A DNA stretch of 64,000 nucleotides. Source: Thermocoleostomius sinensis A174. GTDB lineage: Bacteria > Cyanobacteriota > Cyanobacteriia > Elainellales > Elainellaceae. The notes under the pieces were generated by a model, which ran no database searches, was not told the origin of the DNA, and saw nothing but the letters and a program-made list of their open reading frames with translations. Shown one piece after another: positions 54,268-63,382 of this stretch. The stretch covers positions 2,333,026 to 2,397,025 of the forward strand of contig NZ_CP113797.1 of NCBI RefSeq assembly GCF_026802175.1, written 5' to 3'. Both the position numbers and the translations under genes were made by a program. Each line of letters starts with the position of its first letter. Position 1 is the first letter of the stretch.

Positions 54268-54400
54268 GAGACTAAAAAAAGAAAGAGCAGATCTCGATAG
54301 GATAGAAATTAGTCTCCTCATTGTATCGGCAATGGCGGAACCGGAGAATAGGGCAAAGCAGGCAGTTGATTTTGTTGCGGTGTTTACGATAGGAAGCAGT

Positions 54401-54766
54401 ATGAGTTCTAAGAAAAAGCCGATCGATCGAAGCAAGGCAGAAAACCGAGTAGTTTATTCCGAGTTTGGCCCTGCGGCAAATTCAGACGCTACTGCCCGCC
54501 CGATTTCTGAACTGCCCCCGAATCAGCAAAACCTGCGAGTGCAAGCCTCACGCAAAGGTCGCAAAGGCAAAACTGTTACTGTCATCAGTGGGTTTCAAGC
54601 AAAGCCTGAGACCTTAACAAATTTATTAAAACAACTCAAAACCCAATGTGGAGCCGGAGGCACGATCGAAGAAAATGAAATTCTGATTCAAGGCGATCAT
54701 GCCCAAAAACTGGTGCAGCTACTGACGCAGATGGGTTACAAGGCCAAGGTCAGTGGCGGCAAGTGA
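54401..54766 (+). CDS. SUI1/eIF1-type translation factor (YciH-like)
   Basis: The 121-residue protein has a basic N-terminal tail and an eIF1/SUI1 fold: [18 protein letters not shown], then [20 protein letters not shown] and [21 protein letters not shown]. Bacterial YciH-type proteins are thought to affect start-site fidelity on the ribosome. The frame starts at 54266, but the ATG at 54401 has AGGA six bases upstream. It is divergent from trpB. Confidence 0.92.
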   Translation: MSSKKKPIDRSKAENRVVYSEFGPAANSDATARPISELPPNQQNLRVQASRKGRKGKTVTVISGFQAKPETLTNLLKQLKTQCGAGGTIEENEILIQGDHAQKLVQLLTQMGYKAKVSGGK

Positions 54767-54878
54767 ACAAGGTTCCTAGGGACAGGACAACACTTCGCTC
54801 CTGGTAATGGATGATCCAGTGATGGAGATCTGATCGTCCACCTTTCGTCCACCTTTCATCTATTTTCCGTTCTTGCCC

Positions 54879-55871
54879 TCAGCTTTTAGCCTTTTGAAAT
54901 AGCTGGCACAACTCAATCACCTTCGTTTGCAACAGCGCGATCGGTTCTTTGCCAGACTTTAAGCCAAACTCCAGATCTAGCAGCAACGACAGGCTTTGCT
55001 CTAATCCTGCTAATGGCAACGCAGCCACTTCTTGACGCAGAAAGTAAATACGTTTCGGATTTGCCACTTCGGCAGCACGGGCAATTTCCTTTTCGTCGCG
55101 TTCTTTGGCGTCTACCATCACTTTCACCCACAACCAAGTGCGAAACTGACCGACCAACGTAGCAACAATCCGTAGCGGCGGTTCGTTGTGGTTCAGCAAG
55201 TCAGCAATCAGTCCTAGCGATTCGGCAGTATCACCTTGGCGAATGGTAGCAGCTAGTTGCAGACTGGTTTGAGTCGAGGCTGTCACTAGGGTACGAACGG
55301 CGGCCGCATTGAGGGGGCGATCGTCTGTGAAGCCATAGAGCAACAGCTTTTCCAGTTCATTGTACAGTTGGCGTGAGTTGTTGCCCACAGAATCGGCTAA
55401 AAGCTGAATGGCGTCATCCGTAAGCTTGACACCTACTTCCTGAGCGGCTCGACGAACCTGTTGCACCAGCAGATCGGTTTTCCAGGGTGGAATAGGAGAA
55501 AATTCTTGAATCTCACCATACTTTTGCAATAGCTTGGTAGATTTAAGACGCCCATCGGGTTTGTGGCTGTGGGTCAGCAGTAACACAGATGAGTCTGGTA
55601 GATGGGGCAAGCTGCGATCGAGTTCGCGCAGGATCTCGTCAGAACAGCGCTGAAATAACAGAGTATCTGCGAGCCAAACCATCCGGTTGCCTGCGCCAAA
55701 CGGAGGCGTCAGCGCTAAATTTAGGGCTTGCACCACCGCGTCTGGTTGCTCTGAAGAAAGTTTGTCGTAGTTAAAGCTGACCCAAGCCGGATCAAGGGTG
55801 CGATCGCGCAGCGCTTGTACGGCTCGATTGAGGGCAAACTCGTCTTCTCCCCAGAATAAATAGATTGGCAT
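54879..55871 (-). CDS. holA: DNA polymerase III subunit delta
   Basis: The 330-residue clamp-loader delta subunit begins MPIYLFWGEDEFALNRAVQA. It has the inactive AAA-like layout LLTHSHKPDGRLKSTKLLQK, LADSVGNNSRQLYNELEKLLLY, and a helical C-terminal collar domain with TLVGQFRTWLWVKVM. It opens the sliding clamp during replication. Length is typical. ATG start. Confidence 0.92.
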   Translation of the reverse strand: MPIYLFWGEDEFALNRAVQALRDRTLDPAWVSFNYDKLSSEQPDAVVQALNLALTPPFGAGNRMVWLADTLLFQRCSDEILRELDRSLPHLPDSSVLLLTHSHKPDGRLKSTKLLQKYGEIQEFSPIPPWKTDLLVQQVRRAAQEVGVKLTDDAIQLLADSVGNNSRQLYNELEKLLLYGFTDDRPLNAAAVRTLVTASTQTSLQLAATIRQGDTAESLGLIADLLNHNEPPLRIVATLVGQFRTWLWVKVMVDAKERDEKEIARAAEVANPKRIYFLRQEVAALPLAGLEQSLSLLLDLEFGLKSGKEPIALLQTKVIELCQLFQKAKS

Positions 55872-55989
55872 TCTCTTTGAACCTCACCTTTCATCCTTTA
55901 TCCTGTATGCTGTATGCTTGTATGCGTTTGCCGCTACATTAAAAAAATCTCTATTGTTGCTCCCACGTTAAGGTACGAGGTAAGCGAGA

Positions 55990-56781
55990 TTGGACGACAC
56001 TTACCAAGTTTATGTAAATCGAGTGGCACGGATGACGCTCCCCGAGGCGTTTCAGTCTCAAGTGCAATACATTCAGCTTTCTCCCAAATTTCAAACGCTT
56101 TCTGATGGAACCATTCAACCCGCTGCATTTCCCGGCTATACAGTAATCAGTCCGCCCTACATGGACGACGATAGAAATACTGCTTTCTATCACCATCTTC
56201 AGCACTATCAGCAACGTGTATTAGAGCAGCTTGAACCAGGCTTGCTCATTCCCGTACCCAGCAACAGTTTTCACTTTACCCTCAGCGATTTAATTTGGGC
56301 GAGTGCGTTTCGGCATAGTCAAGATGAAGATCCAACCTTCGAGCAGCGCCTACAGGATTGTGTTGCTCAGGTGTTTCAAAAGTGTGAGCCAATGGTGCGA
56401 GCGGAAAAGCCCATTTATTGGCAGGTCATTGGGTTGTTTCTAAGAACGCGGGCCTTGGGCGTTTGCCTGGTTCCTAAAGATGAAGATTCCTATGAGCGGG
56501 TCTTGCAGTTGCGACGCATGGTATATCAGTCGCCAGATTTGATTGCCCTAGGAATTGAGCAGCAATATAACTTCACGGCTCACATTACCCTAGGATATTT
56601 TGGGGAGCCAGCTACCACGGCCGATCACGATACGCTCGCTCAATCACTGATTGTCCTCAATGATTACTGGCTAGAATCGGCAGAACCCGCTGAGATATGG
56701 GTCCATCGGGCTGAATTGCGCAAGTTTGACGATATGACGCGCTACTACCGCGAACCCTCCTGGCCGGTACTGGAATTCTAA
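55990..56781 (+). CDS. 2H phosphoesterase-like protein (DUF1868)
   Basis: The 263-residue protein has the two HxTx motifs of 2H phosphoesterases: SFHFTLSDLIW (His near 95) and HITLGYF (His near 198). These families hydrolyse 2',3'-cyclic or other RNA-type phosphodiesters. A TTG at 55990 (with GAGG nine bases upstream) or an ATG at 56032 are possible starts; the TTG keeps the N-terminal VNRVARMTLPEAF segment, which I recall in relatives. Substrate unknown. Confidence 0.8.
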   Translation: MDDTYQVYVNRVARMTLPEAFQSQVQYIQLSPKFQTLSDGTIQPAAFPGYTVISPPYMDDDRNTAFYHHLQHYQQRVLEQLEPGLLIPVPSNSFHFTLSDLIWASAFRHSQDEDPTFEQRLQDCVAQVFQKCEPMVRAEKPIYWQVIGLFLRTRALGVCLVPKDEDSYERVLQLRRMVYQSPDLIALGIEQQYNFTAHITLGYFGEPATTADHDTLAQSLIVLNDYWLESAEPAEIWVHRAELRKFDDMTRYYREPSWPVLEF

Positions 56782-56969
56782 TCCTAGATTTGGGAGGCGA
56801 AGGGCATCCATACCTGCTATTGACTTCACGGCTTTGCTATGGCACTGATAGCCATAGGCAAGTTTTGGGCAATCTGTGCAATATAGCCACAGCTAGGAAG
56901 AAGCTCAATTGTCCGCATTTGTGCGATCCTTCGTGGCGCAATTTCTGCCCTTTTGTCGATCAGTGGTCT

Positions 56970-58316
56970 ATGTCAGAAACCCAACGTCCGCCTACTCCTC
57001 AACCAGCGCCTCGTGTGCCGCTGCCACCACCACCCCGCCCGATCGCGGCTACTGCTGGCGTCACTACACAAAGGATGCCGTCTCAAACGGTACCAACTCC
57101 GTCTGTCCCTCCTCCTCCCCCTGCACCCATCTCCCCTACCAGTCCGGGCCTCAGCAACCGAGCAGCCCCGCCCCCCCCTGCCATCCCTCCTGGACACCGC
57201 GCCCCTGCACCTGCGCCTCCGGGTCGTGGAGTGTCCCGCAGTCAGCCTAGCGCAGGTCAACCTATGCTTGAACAACTGGTCCGTGAAGCCTTTGACAAGG
57301 GGTTTTCAGATATTCATGTAGGGGTGGGCGAACCACCGCGTTTTCGCAACCGGGGTGAGATTGATAAAGCCGATTATCCTATCACCGACAGTGATACGTT
57401 CCTTAGTTGGCTGAAAGAAGTCCTCAGCGACGACGATATTCAAACATTTCAAAATACGCTCGACTATGACGGGGCAACTCAGTATGAGTTTGCGCGAGTC
57501 CGCCTCAACATTTTTGATTCGTTGCGGGGTCCGGCGATGGTGATGCGCCTGATCCCGCTGAAGATTTTAACCATGGAACAACTGAATCTACCAACGGTTT
57601 TCAAAGACGTTTGTCATTATCACAAGGGTTTGATTTTAGTAACAGGACCCACTGGCTCTGGGAAATCGACGACGATGGCCGCCATGATTGATTACATCAA
57701 CACTGAGATGCCCAAGCACATCATCACCATTGAAGACCCGATCGAGTTTATCCATCAAAGTAAGCGATCGCTCATTAAGCAACGGGAAGTTGGAATTCAT
57801 ACTCGTAAATTTGATAATGCCCTAAAAGCTGCCCTACGTGAAGATCCAGATATTATTTTGGTGGGTGAAATGCGCGACAAAGAAACGGTCAATACCGCCC
57901 TAAAAGCAGCACAAACTGGACACTTAGTCATGGGAACGCTGCACACTAATAGCGCTGTCAAAACGATCGAACGAATTCTCAGCCTCTATGAACCTGATCA
58001 ACAGGGGCCGATGCGAATTGCCCTCGCTGAGTCACTGGTGTCTGTCATTGCCCAAGGTCTTTGTCGAACTACCGATGGTAAGCGCGCCGCATTCCATGAC
58101 ATTATGATTAACACGGATGCCATTAAAGATTTCATTCGTCGGGGCGAAATTGATGAAATTGAAGCTATCATTCCCCGTTGCACCTTTGACGGGATGTGCA
58201 CTATGAACCAGTCACTATACAAGCTTTACGAAGCCGGACGAATCACCGAAGAAACGGCGCTAGAACAATCCCCCAAGCCAAACGAAATGGCACAAATTCT
58301 TCGAGGTCGCGTCTAG
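56970..58316 (+). CDS. pilT: Twitching motility ATPase PilT
   Basis: The 448-residue retraction ATPase of type IV pili has a Pro-rich N-terminal tail (about 1-90). The PAS-like N-terminal domain MLEQLVREAFDKGFSDIHVG follows. Walker A GPTGSGKSTTMAAM lies near 226, Asp-box ITIEDPIEF, Walker B DPDIILVGEMRD near 293, and the His-box HTNSAVKTIERIL. It is cytoplasmic and assembles as a hexamer at the pilus base. The long Pro-rich tail recalls PilT2-type paralogues in cyanobacteria. The open frame extends to 56790, but the ATG at 56970 is the right start. No other pil genes are nearby. Confidence 0.93.
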   Translation: MSETQRPPTPQPAPRVPLPPPPRPIAATAGVTTQRMPSQTVPTPSVPPPPPAPISPTSPGLSNRAAPPPPAIPPGHRAPAPAPPGRGVSRSQPSAGQPMLEQLVREAFDKGFSDIHVGVGEPPRFRNRGEIDKADYPITDSDTFLSWLKEVLSDDDIQTFQNTLDYDGATQYEFARVRLNIFDSLRGPAMVMRLIPLKILTMEQLNLPTVFKDVCHYHKGLILVTGPTGSGKSTTMAAMIDYINTEMPKHIITIEDPIEFIHQSKRSLIKQREVGIHTRKFDNALKAALREDPDIILVGEMRDKETVNTALKAAQTGHLVMGTLHTNSAVKTIERILSLYEPDQQGPMRIALAESLVSVIAQGLCRTTDGKRAAFHDIMINTDAIKDFIRRGEIDEIEAIIPRCTFDGMCTMNQSLYKLYEAGRITEETALEQSPKPNEMAQILRGRV

Positions 58317-58470
58317 ATTTCTTCTATTTATTAATATTTATTAACTAGAAAAACGAAAAACGGGTGGGGTGGGAATTGCTCCCCCTACCCCAATGTTTAG
58401 TTTGGAGTGTGAACGGCACAGTCAAGCTTTTTTCGTTAGGCTCAGTAGGAGGATAAGGAACGTTGCACCA

Positions 58471-59271
58471 ATGACCGCCGATTCAAACTTCACTCCCCAC
58501 ACTCTAGACCTGTTCAAAGGCATCGCCTTGTTTACGCCAGGCGGCGATCTAGTTTATTGCATCGATCCACAGAAGCAAAGTCGGTGGCATTTGCAGCTTT
58601 GTGCCGTCTTGCAGGAAATGTTGGGGTTATCTGAACCTCCTCATTTTTTGGTGCCTTGCTATACAGCGACGATCGATCGGTGGTTTAATCCTCGTACCCA
58701 GCAGCTACAGACCTTTGCCGAAGCGTGTCCGTCGGTGTTGCGCTATCAACCGCTTTTGAATGCAATTTTTGGGGTAGAAGATTTAGACTGGCAAGCAGTC
58801 ACATATCCAGAGGGGGTGTGTGATCCACGGGTTTTGAACTCCTATCGCAATCAGTTCCCGCAGCTTTGGCAAGACCATGATTTAGTGATTCGCTACGAAA
58901 AAAATGAGACGCGATCGCTGTCCACGGCTCAAGGTAATTCCGTGTTATCTTGGTCGCCCTCTCGCCAGGATGATGAGGCCGAGGGCTATGTACTGCGGTT
59001 GTTTGTGGCGGGTAATAATCCAGCCACCGCGCACATTTTGAAGAATTTGTATGAACTGCTAGAACGATCGCTCCAACGTCCTTATACCCTGAAAGTTATT
59101 GACATCCACAAACATCCAGAACTAGCAGAATTAAATCAAGTCACGGCTACTCCGACCCTAGTAAAAGTTTGGCCACGACCCGTCCGACGAATTATCGGAA
59201 ACTTAGATGATTTCACTACCATTGCCAGAGTGCTGCAACCTTCTCCAACGAACTATAGGCAGCGAAACTAG
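58471..59271 (+). CDS. KaiB-domain fusion protein
   Basis: The 266-residue protein has an unrecognised N-terminal domain (about 1-165, TLDLFKGIALFTPGGDLVYC). A KaiB-type thioredoxin-like domain follows (about 172-255: YVLRLFVAGNNPATAHILKN, YTLKVIDIHKHPELAELNQV, TATPTLVKVWPRPVRRIIGN). KaiB is the fold-switching protein of the circadian clock; this longer form is a paralogue with no kaiA or kaiC nearby. The open frame starts at 58369; the ATG at 58471 (MTADSNF) is preferred. The N-terminal part may couple clock or redox state to an output (inference). Confidence 0.85.
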   Translation: MTADSNFTPHTLDLFKGIALFTPGGDLVYCIDPQKQSRWHLQLCAVLQEMLGLSEPPHFLVPCYTATIDRWFNPRTQQLQTFAEACPSVLRYQPLLNAIFGVEDLDWQAVTYPEGVCDPRVLNSYRNQFPQLWQDHDLVIRYEKNETRSLSTAQGNSVLSWSPSRQDDEAEGYVLRLFVAGNNPATAHILKNLYELLERSLQRPYTLKVIDIHKHPELAELNQVTATPTLVKVWPRPVRRIIGNLDDFTTIARVLQPSPTNYRQRN

Positions 59272-59348
59272 CAGTGCATCCTAGAGAGCGTCTGCACTGC
59301 TACAGCCCTCTGTCCTGAACCATTTAGCTGTCTACACACTCATATTGC

Positions 59349-59798
59349 CTACATGGGTAATAATGAGCGCTGGCAACTAGGACACACCGCATGAACAATC
59401 AGTTGACAATCAAGTAGGTGGTAACCCTCTTTACGAGCCGTTTTAGCTCCCATCTTTAGAATGGAATCATTCTTGAATTCGATGGTTTTGTTACACCGCA
59501 CACAAATTAAGTGGTGGTGGTGATAAGGTGAGGGTTGGTTGATTTCGTAGTGCTTGTGCCCTTCAGCTAGCTCCAACTCTCTCAAAATGCCCATGCGTGC
59601 CATCAGCTTCAAGTTGCGGTAAATGGTGGATAAGCTAATCGCTTCACCGTCTTCATGCAGCCGATCGTGCAAATCTTCGGCGCTAAGATGCTGTCCTTTG
59701 GGAAGATTTTGAAAGACCTGCAGAATGGTTTCTCGCTGGGGGGTCAGACGCCAGCCTCTCTCATTCAATTCAGCTTTAAGGGAGGATACGCTGTACAT
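59349..59798 (-). CDS. fur: Fur-family transcription regulator (FurA-like)
   Basis: The 149-residue Fur protein has a winged-helix domain (ELNERGWRLTPQRETILQVF, ISLSTIYRNLKLMARMGILR), the metal-binding HHHHLICVRC segment, and two CxxC motifs (CVRC and CPSC). The EGHKHYEINQPSPYHHHH run and the cysteine pattern match cyanobacterial FurA, the iron regulator, rather than Zur, as I recall the family. The ATG at 59798 is sound. Probable Fur boxes lie upstream (59831-59894), consistent with autoregulation. Confidence 0.88.
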   Translation of the reverse strand: MYSVSSLKAELNERGWRLTPQRETILQVFQNLPKGQHLSAEDLHDRLHEDGEAISLSTIYRNLKLMARMGILRELELAEGHKHYEINQPSPYHHHHLICVRCNKTIEFKNDSILKMGAKTARKEGYHLLDCQLIVHAVCPSCQRSLLPM

Positions 59799-60111
59799 CG
59801 CTGGCTCACCTTTCTCAATAATGCCGTCTTAATGAGAATGATACACAATCCTCCCTGCAATTTGCAAGAAACTAGGCTTATTGAGAATAATAACTAAAAG
59901 ATGTAGAGGATGACTTGACTAAACTGCTACTCTAATGCTGCGAAGTTACCTAATGCTGCGAAAAGAGAAGAAAGGTTGAAAATATCAAGAATGGTAAACA
60001 GTCGCAGCAGATGAGAATTGCTTGCAGTTTGTTGTCTATTATCGGCAGTTTCACCTGCTAGTTTGATGAAATTTTATAGAATCAAACCATTGAACTATCG
60101 CTATAACTGTT
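59799..60111. other. Divergent fur/ribE region
   Basis: About 310 bases lie between divergent fur and ribE. The left part carries the Fur-box candidates. The right part carries a 13-bp direct repeat CTAATGCTGCGAA at 59932 and 59950. No FMN riboswitch is recognised and no gene is seen. Confidence 0.5.
59831..59894 (-). promoter_or_regulatory. Candidate Fur boxes upstream of fur
   Basis: AATGAGAATGATAC at 59831-59844, and TTATT-GAG-AATAA inside TTATTGAGAATAATAAC at about 59878-59894, resemble the AT-rich iron box. The second is an inverted repeat with a 3-base centre. They sit 30-100 bases before the fur ATG and suggest autoregulation. Strength cannot be judged without scoring. Confidence 0.5.
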
Positions 60112-60810
60112 ATGTTCACGGGACTGATTCGGGCGATCGGAACATTGCGCGCTATTGAAAATAACCAGGTGCAAGTCAGTTGCCCCGTTGCCGATTTACT
60201 GCCAGAGTTGGAGTTGGGTGACAGTGTGGCAGTAGATGGCGTTTGCTTAACTGTGACACAAATTCTGCCCACCGGATTTTTGGCAGCCGTTTCACCGGAA
60301 ACCACCAGCCGCACAACCTTAAAACAGACTACTGAAGAAATTTACGTCAACTTGGAGCCATCGTTGCGAGTCGGCAGCAAATTGGGCGGGCATTTTGTGA
60401 CAGGTCATATCGATGGGGTGGGATGGCTAGAAACCGCTGAGCAGACTGAAAACGCTTGGGAAATGAGTTTCCAAGTCACCGATCCTCGCATATCTCGATA
60501 CATCGTTCCAAAAGGTAGTGTGGCCATTAACGGGGTCAGCTTAACCGTAGCAGATTGTAACGCCACAGGCTCCTGGTTTAAGGTAGCCGTGATTCCTCTA
60601 ACCTATGCTGAGACAAATTTGCAGTATCTACAACCGGGAAATCTGGTTAATTTAGAGGGAGATGTCTTGGGCAAATATGTCGAGAAGTTTTTGCGGCTAG
60701 GCAGTCATAGCAATCCAGCCCTCGCGTCGTGGGCGGAGTTGAGTCAAACCCAAGCGGCGATCGAAGATCCTCTCACGCCTCAGTTTCTAGCAGAACATGG
60801 CTATCTTTAA
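60112..60810 (+). CDS. ribE: Riboflavin synthase alpha chain
   Basis: The 232-residue protein catalyses dismutation of two 6,7-dimethyl-8-ribityllumazine molecules to riboflavin. Two lumazine-binding repeats are visible: MFTGLIRAIGTL with VDGVCLTVT, and GHFVTGHIDGVG with NGVSLTV. The pattern matches the RibE/RibC family throughout, with normal length. ATG start. It is encoded alone, divergent from fur. Confidence 0.95.
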   Translation: MFTGLIRAIGTLRAIENNQVQVSCPVADLLPELELGDSVAVDGVCLTVTQILPTGFLAAVSPETTSRTTLKQTTEEIYVNLEPSLRVGSKLGGHFVTGHIDGVGWLETAEQTENAWEMSFQVTDPRISRYIVPKGSVAINGVSLTVADCNATGSWFKVAVIPLTYAETNLQYLQPGNLVNLEGDVLGKYVEKFLRLGSHSNPALASWAELSQTQAAIEDPLTPQFLAEHGYL

Positions 60811-60853
60811 ACTCCACAGTTCTGCCATAGGCTGACGATACAGCAGCCTGCGG

Positions 60854-62338
60854 CTATCGCTTAGGTTTAGGGTTGCGTCCGATCGCAGCATTATAGAGTT
60901 TCTCGTTGGCTTCTGCGGATTTGAACAAATCAACGATCGGATTGGGATAATCCACTCCGATCTGCACCCCAAATCGTTTTTGCTCCACAGGCTGTAGCTT
61001 CCAGGGTTCATGCACCTTGCTGGACGGAACATTGGTTAATTCGGGCAACCAAAGTTTGACATATGCTCCTTGTGGATCATAGTCTCTGGCCTGCTTCAGA
61101 ATATTGAAGAAGCGAAAGCCACGGGCATCATTGCCGACACCAGCCGTATAGTTCCAGTTGCCCCAATTGCTACACACATCGTAGTCAATCAGGAGTGACT
61201 CAAACCACTCGGCTCCCATGCGCCAATCAATGCCTAGATTTTTAGTCAGAAAGCTGGCCACGTTTTGGCGTCCGCGATTTGACATGAAGCCCGTCGCAGC
61301 AATTTCTCGCATATTGGCATCCACTAAGGGAAAGCCTGTCCTACCCTTGCGCCATAGATCAAACCGCTGCCAGTCTTGCTTCCAGGGAATTGGTATCCCC
61401 TGCAATCCAGACGGGTAAAAGATTTGGTTCCCGTGTTTAGCACAAATCAAACGAAAGTAGTCGCGCCACAGCAACTCAAAAATAAGCCAATAGGTGGAAT
61501 CATTGCGGATGCGCTGATCTTCATAATGCTGAACTTGTTCGTAGACATAGCGAGGGGATAGACAGCCCAAGGCCAACCAAGGGGAAAATTTAGAGGAATA
61601 ATCTGCCCCCACCATGCCATTACGGGTTTCTTTATACACCCGTAATTTGTCTGCCTGCCAAATGTAGTGCTCTACTCGATCGCGCCCTGCGGTTTCGCCC
61701 CCTTGAAACCGCAGCACTGCCCGATCGTCTAACGTGGGGCTTTCTAAACCCAAATCTGTCAATTGGGGAATGTCACCCACTGCTACCTCTGGAGGTAATG
61801 ATTGCAGCGATCGCGGCGTGGGGAACATGGGATTAACTGTTGATTGTTTTTCTACCTGCTTGCGGAAATTCGTAAACACTTCTGGAATTCTTTGAATCTC
61901 AAACGGCAAATCATCCGGGTGATATAGGGTATGTCCCCAAAAGCGTTTTACAGAAACACCCAACGGCGCTAATGCTGCCTGCAACGCCGCCTCAACAGTC
62001 TGTTCTTCTGATGTGAGTTCCGTGTGATAGTAGACTGCTGCAATATCTAATGGCTGCACGAGGTTGGGAATTACCTGTTCTGGTTTACCCTGTCGCACAA
62101 TTAAGTCACTGCCAAGCGATCGCAATGACTGTCGCAAATTTGCCACGCTTTCCAGTAAAAACTGGGCCCGAAACGATCCGGTTTTGGGAAAGCCAAATGA
62201 TGTTTGCCCAAATTGACGTGGATCGAAACAGTAGACCGGAATCACCCGCGATTGATGCTTCAGCGCTTGGTGCAGCGGTTCGTGATCATGCAAACGGAGA
62301 TCGGTGCGATACCAAATGAGAATACGCAGTTCGGCCAC
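60854..62338 (-). CDS. cry: Cryptochrome DASH / DNA photolyase
   Basis: The 494-residue flavoprotein has an N-terminal Rossmann domain (LILIWYRTDLRLHDHEPL-type start) and a C-terminal FAD domain. The latter has SSKFSPWLALGCLSPRYVYE, ELLWRDYFRLICAKHG, DANMREIAATGFMSNRGRQN and DYDVCSNWGNWNYTAGVGND. This matches the cryptochrome-DASH group, which repairs cyclobutane dimers in single-stranded DNA and may sense blue light. It starts at a GTG at 62338. Confidence 0.93.
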   Translation of the reverse strand: MAELRILIWYRTDLRLHDHEPLHQALKHQSRVIPVYCFDPRQFGQTSFGFPKTGSFRAQFLLESVANLRQSLRSLGSDLIVRQGKPEQVIPNLVQPLDIAAVYYHTELTSEEQTVEAALQAALAPLGVSVKRFWGHTLYHPDDLPFEIQRIPEVFTNFRKQVEKQSTVNPMFPTPRSLQSLPPEVAVGDIPQLTDLGLESPTLDDRAVLRFQGGETAGRDRVEHYIWQADKLRVYKETRNGMVGADYSSKFSPWLALGCLSPRYVYEQVQHYEDQRIRNDSTYWLIFELLWRDYFRLICAKHGNQIFYPSGLQGIPIPWKQDWQRFDLWRKGRTGFPLVDANMREIAATGFMSNRGRQNVASFLTKNLGIDWRMGAEWFESLLIDYDVCSNWGNWNYTAGVGNDARGFRFFNILKQARDYDPQGAYVKLWLPELTNVPSSKVHEPWKLQPVEQKRFGVQIGVDYPNPIVDLFKSAEANEKLYNAAIGRNPKPKR

Positions 62339-62518
62339 AAATTGTTCAGCGAATACGGGATATTAGAATTAATCAGGACACTGAATATAGTCTGCTGAAT
62401 TTATTGTAAGTTCATTCTTCACCTGGGTAGTGCCCTTTTATCACAAGTAGAGGGAAAATAGGCAGTTGGATCTATCTCATCTTGATTCAATCTTGATTCA
62501 ATGTTGTATCTCCAACCC

Positions 62519-63217
62519 CTACCCCCCCAGCACCGAATTCAGCCAAAACCCAACGATCGCACTACCCAACGGAACAGTAAGATTATCAATTCCTAAGCGC
62601 GAAAAGGCTTCCAATGCAGTCGCGATTAGCGCAATAGCAATCGACACAAGCCACGTTTGCCAACTGTTACCCTGTACATTCAGCAACAGGAGGCTACTGA
62701 TGACAAAACTAACCCAACACATCGTGATCGAGCCTTCCCAACTTTTTTGAATGCCGCCCACTTTATAGGGATGTGTTCCCCAGCGCTGACCAATCAGGGC
62801 TGCCAGCCCATCTCCCCAAGTCATGACTAAGATGCCGATAACAGCATAGTATGGATACTGCTGCCAAAATATCGCAATCAGCACCCCGATACTGACGGCA
62901 TAGAAAAACGTGCCCAAACTTTTACGACCAACACTGTCGATGCCGGGAAGGAGAGGAAATCGATAAGACACAAGCGTAACAATACTGAAGAAAATCGAGG
63001 CCGCAATGCCCAACCAAGCGGGGATTTGTAGCCACCACGCCAGCAGAATCACATTCCCCGTCCCAACATGAACGATTTTACGAACAATTTCGGCATCAGC
63101 TTGATTCTGACTTGCTCCCAGCGCCACCAACCCAACCACACCGACCCAAGCAGCAACGATCGCAATTTGCAGCCAAATGACAGGAAGATTCAGCGTATTA
63201 GACAGGGAATCAAGCAA
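62519..63217 (-). CDS. Phytol/polyprenol kinase-type protein
   Basis: The 232-residue protein has about seven membrane helices. It carries RKIVHVGTGNVILLAWW, MTWGDGLAALIGQRWGTHPY and KSWEGSITMCWVSF, the conserved motifs of the dolichol/phytol kinase and cytidylyltransferase-like family. Cyanobacterial VTE5-type proteins phosphorylate phytol for tocopherol synthesis, which is the likely role. The frame starts at a TTG at 63217; no ATG is closer to the family N-terminus. Confidence 0.85.
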   Translation of the reverse strand: MLDSLSNTLNLPVIWLQIAIVAAWVGVVGLVALGASQNQADAEIVRKIVHVGTGNVILLAWWLQIPAWLGIAASIFFSIVTLVSYRFPLLPGIDSVGRKSLGTFFYAVSIGVLIAIFWQQYPYYAVIGILVMTWGDGLAALIGQRWGTHPYKVGGIQKSWEGSITMCWVSFVISSLLLLNVQGNSWQTWLVSIAIALIATALEAFSRLGIDNLTVPLGSAIVGFWLNSVLGG

Positions 63218-63382
63218 TGCCTACCTGGATCGACTAGATCCACCAACTCATCTGATTTTTATTCTAGTGATTTGTGTAACCTGCACCAAGCATTCAGCCA
63301 TCCAGTGGTCTAGCCAGCGGCTCCTTCCCTTGGCAAGGCAAGGTTGGGAGGGATTGGCATCATGTGAAACCGGGGGTATCAT

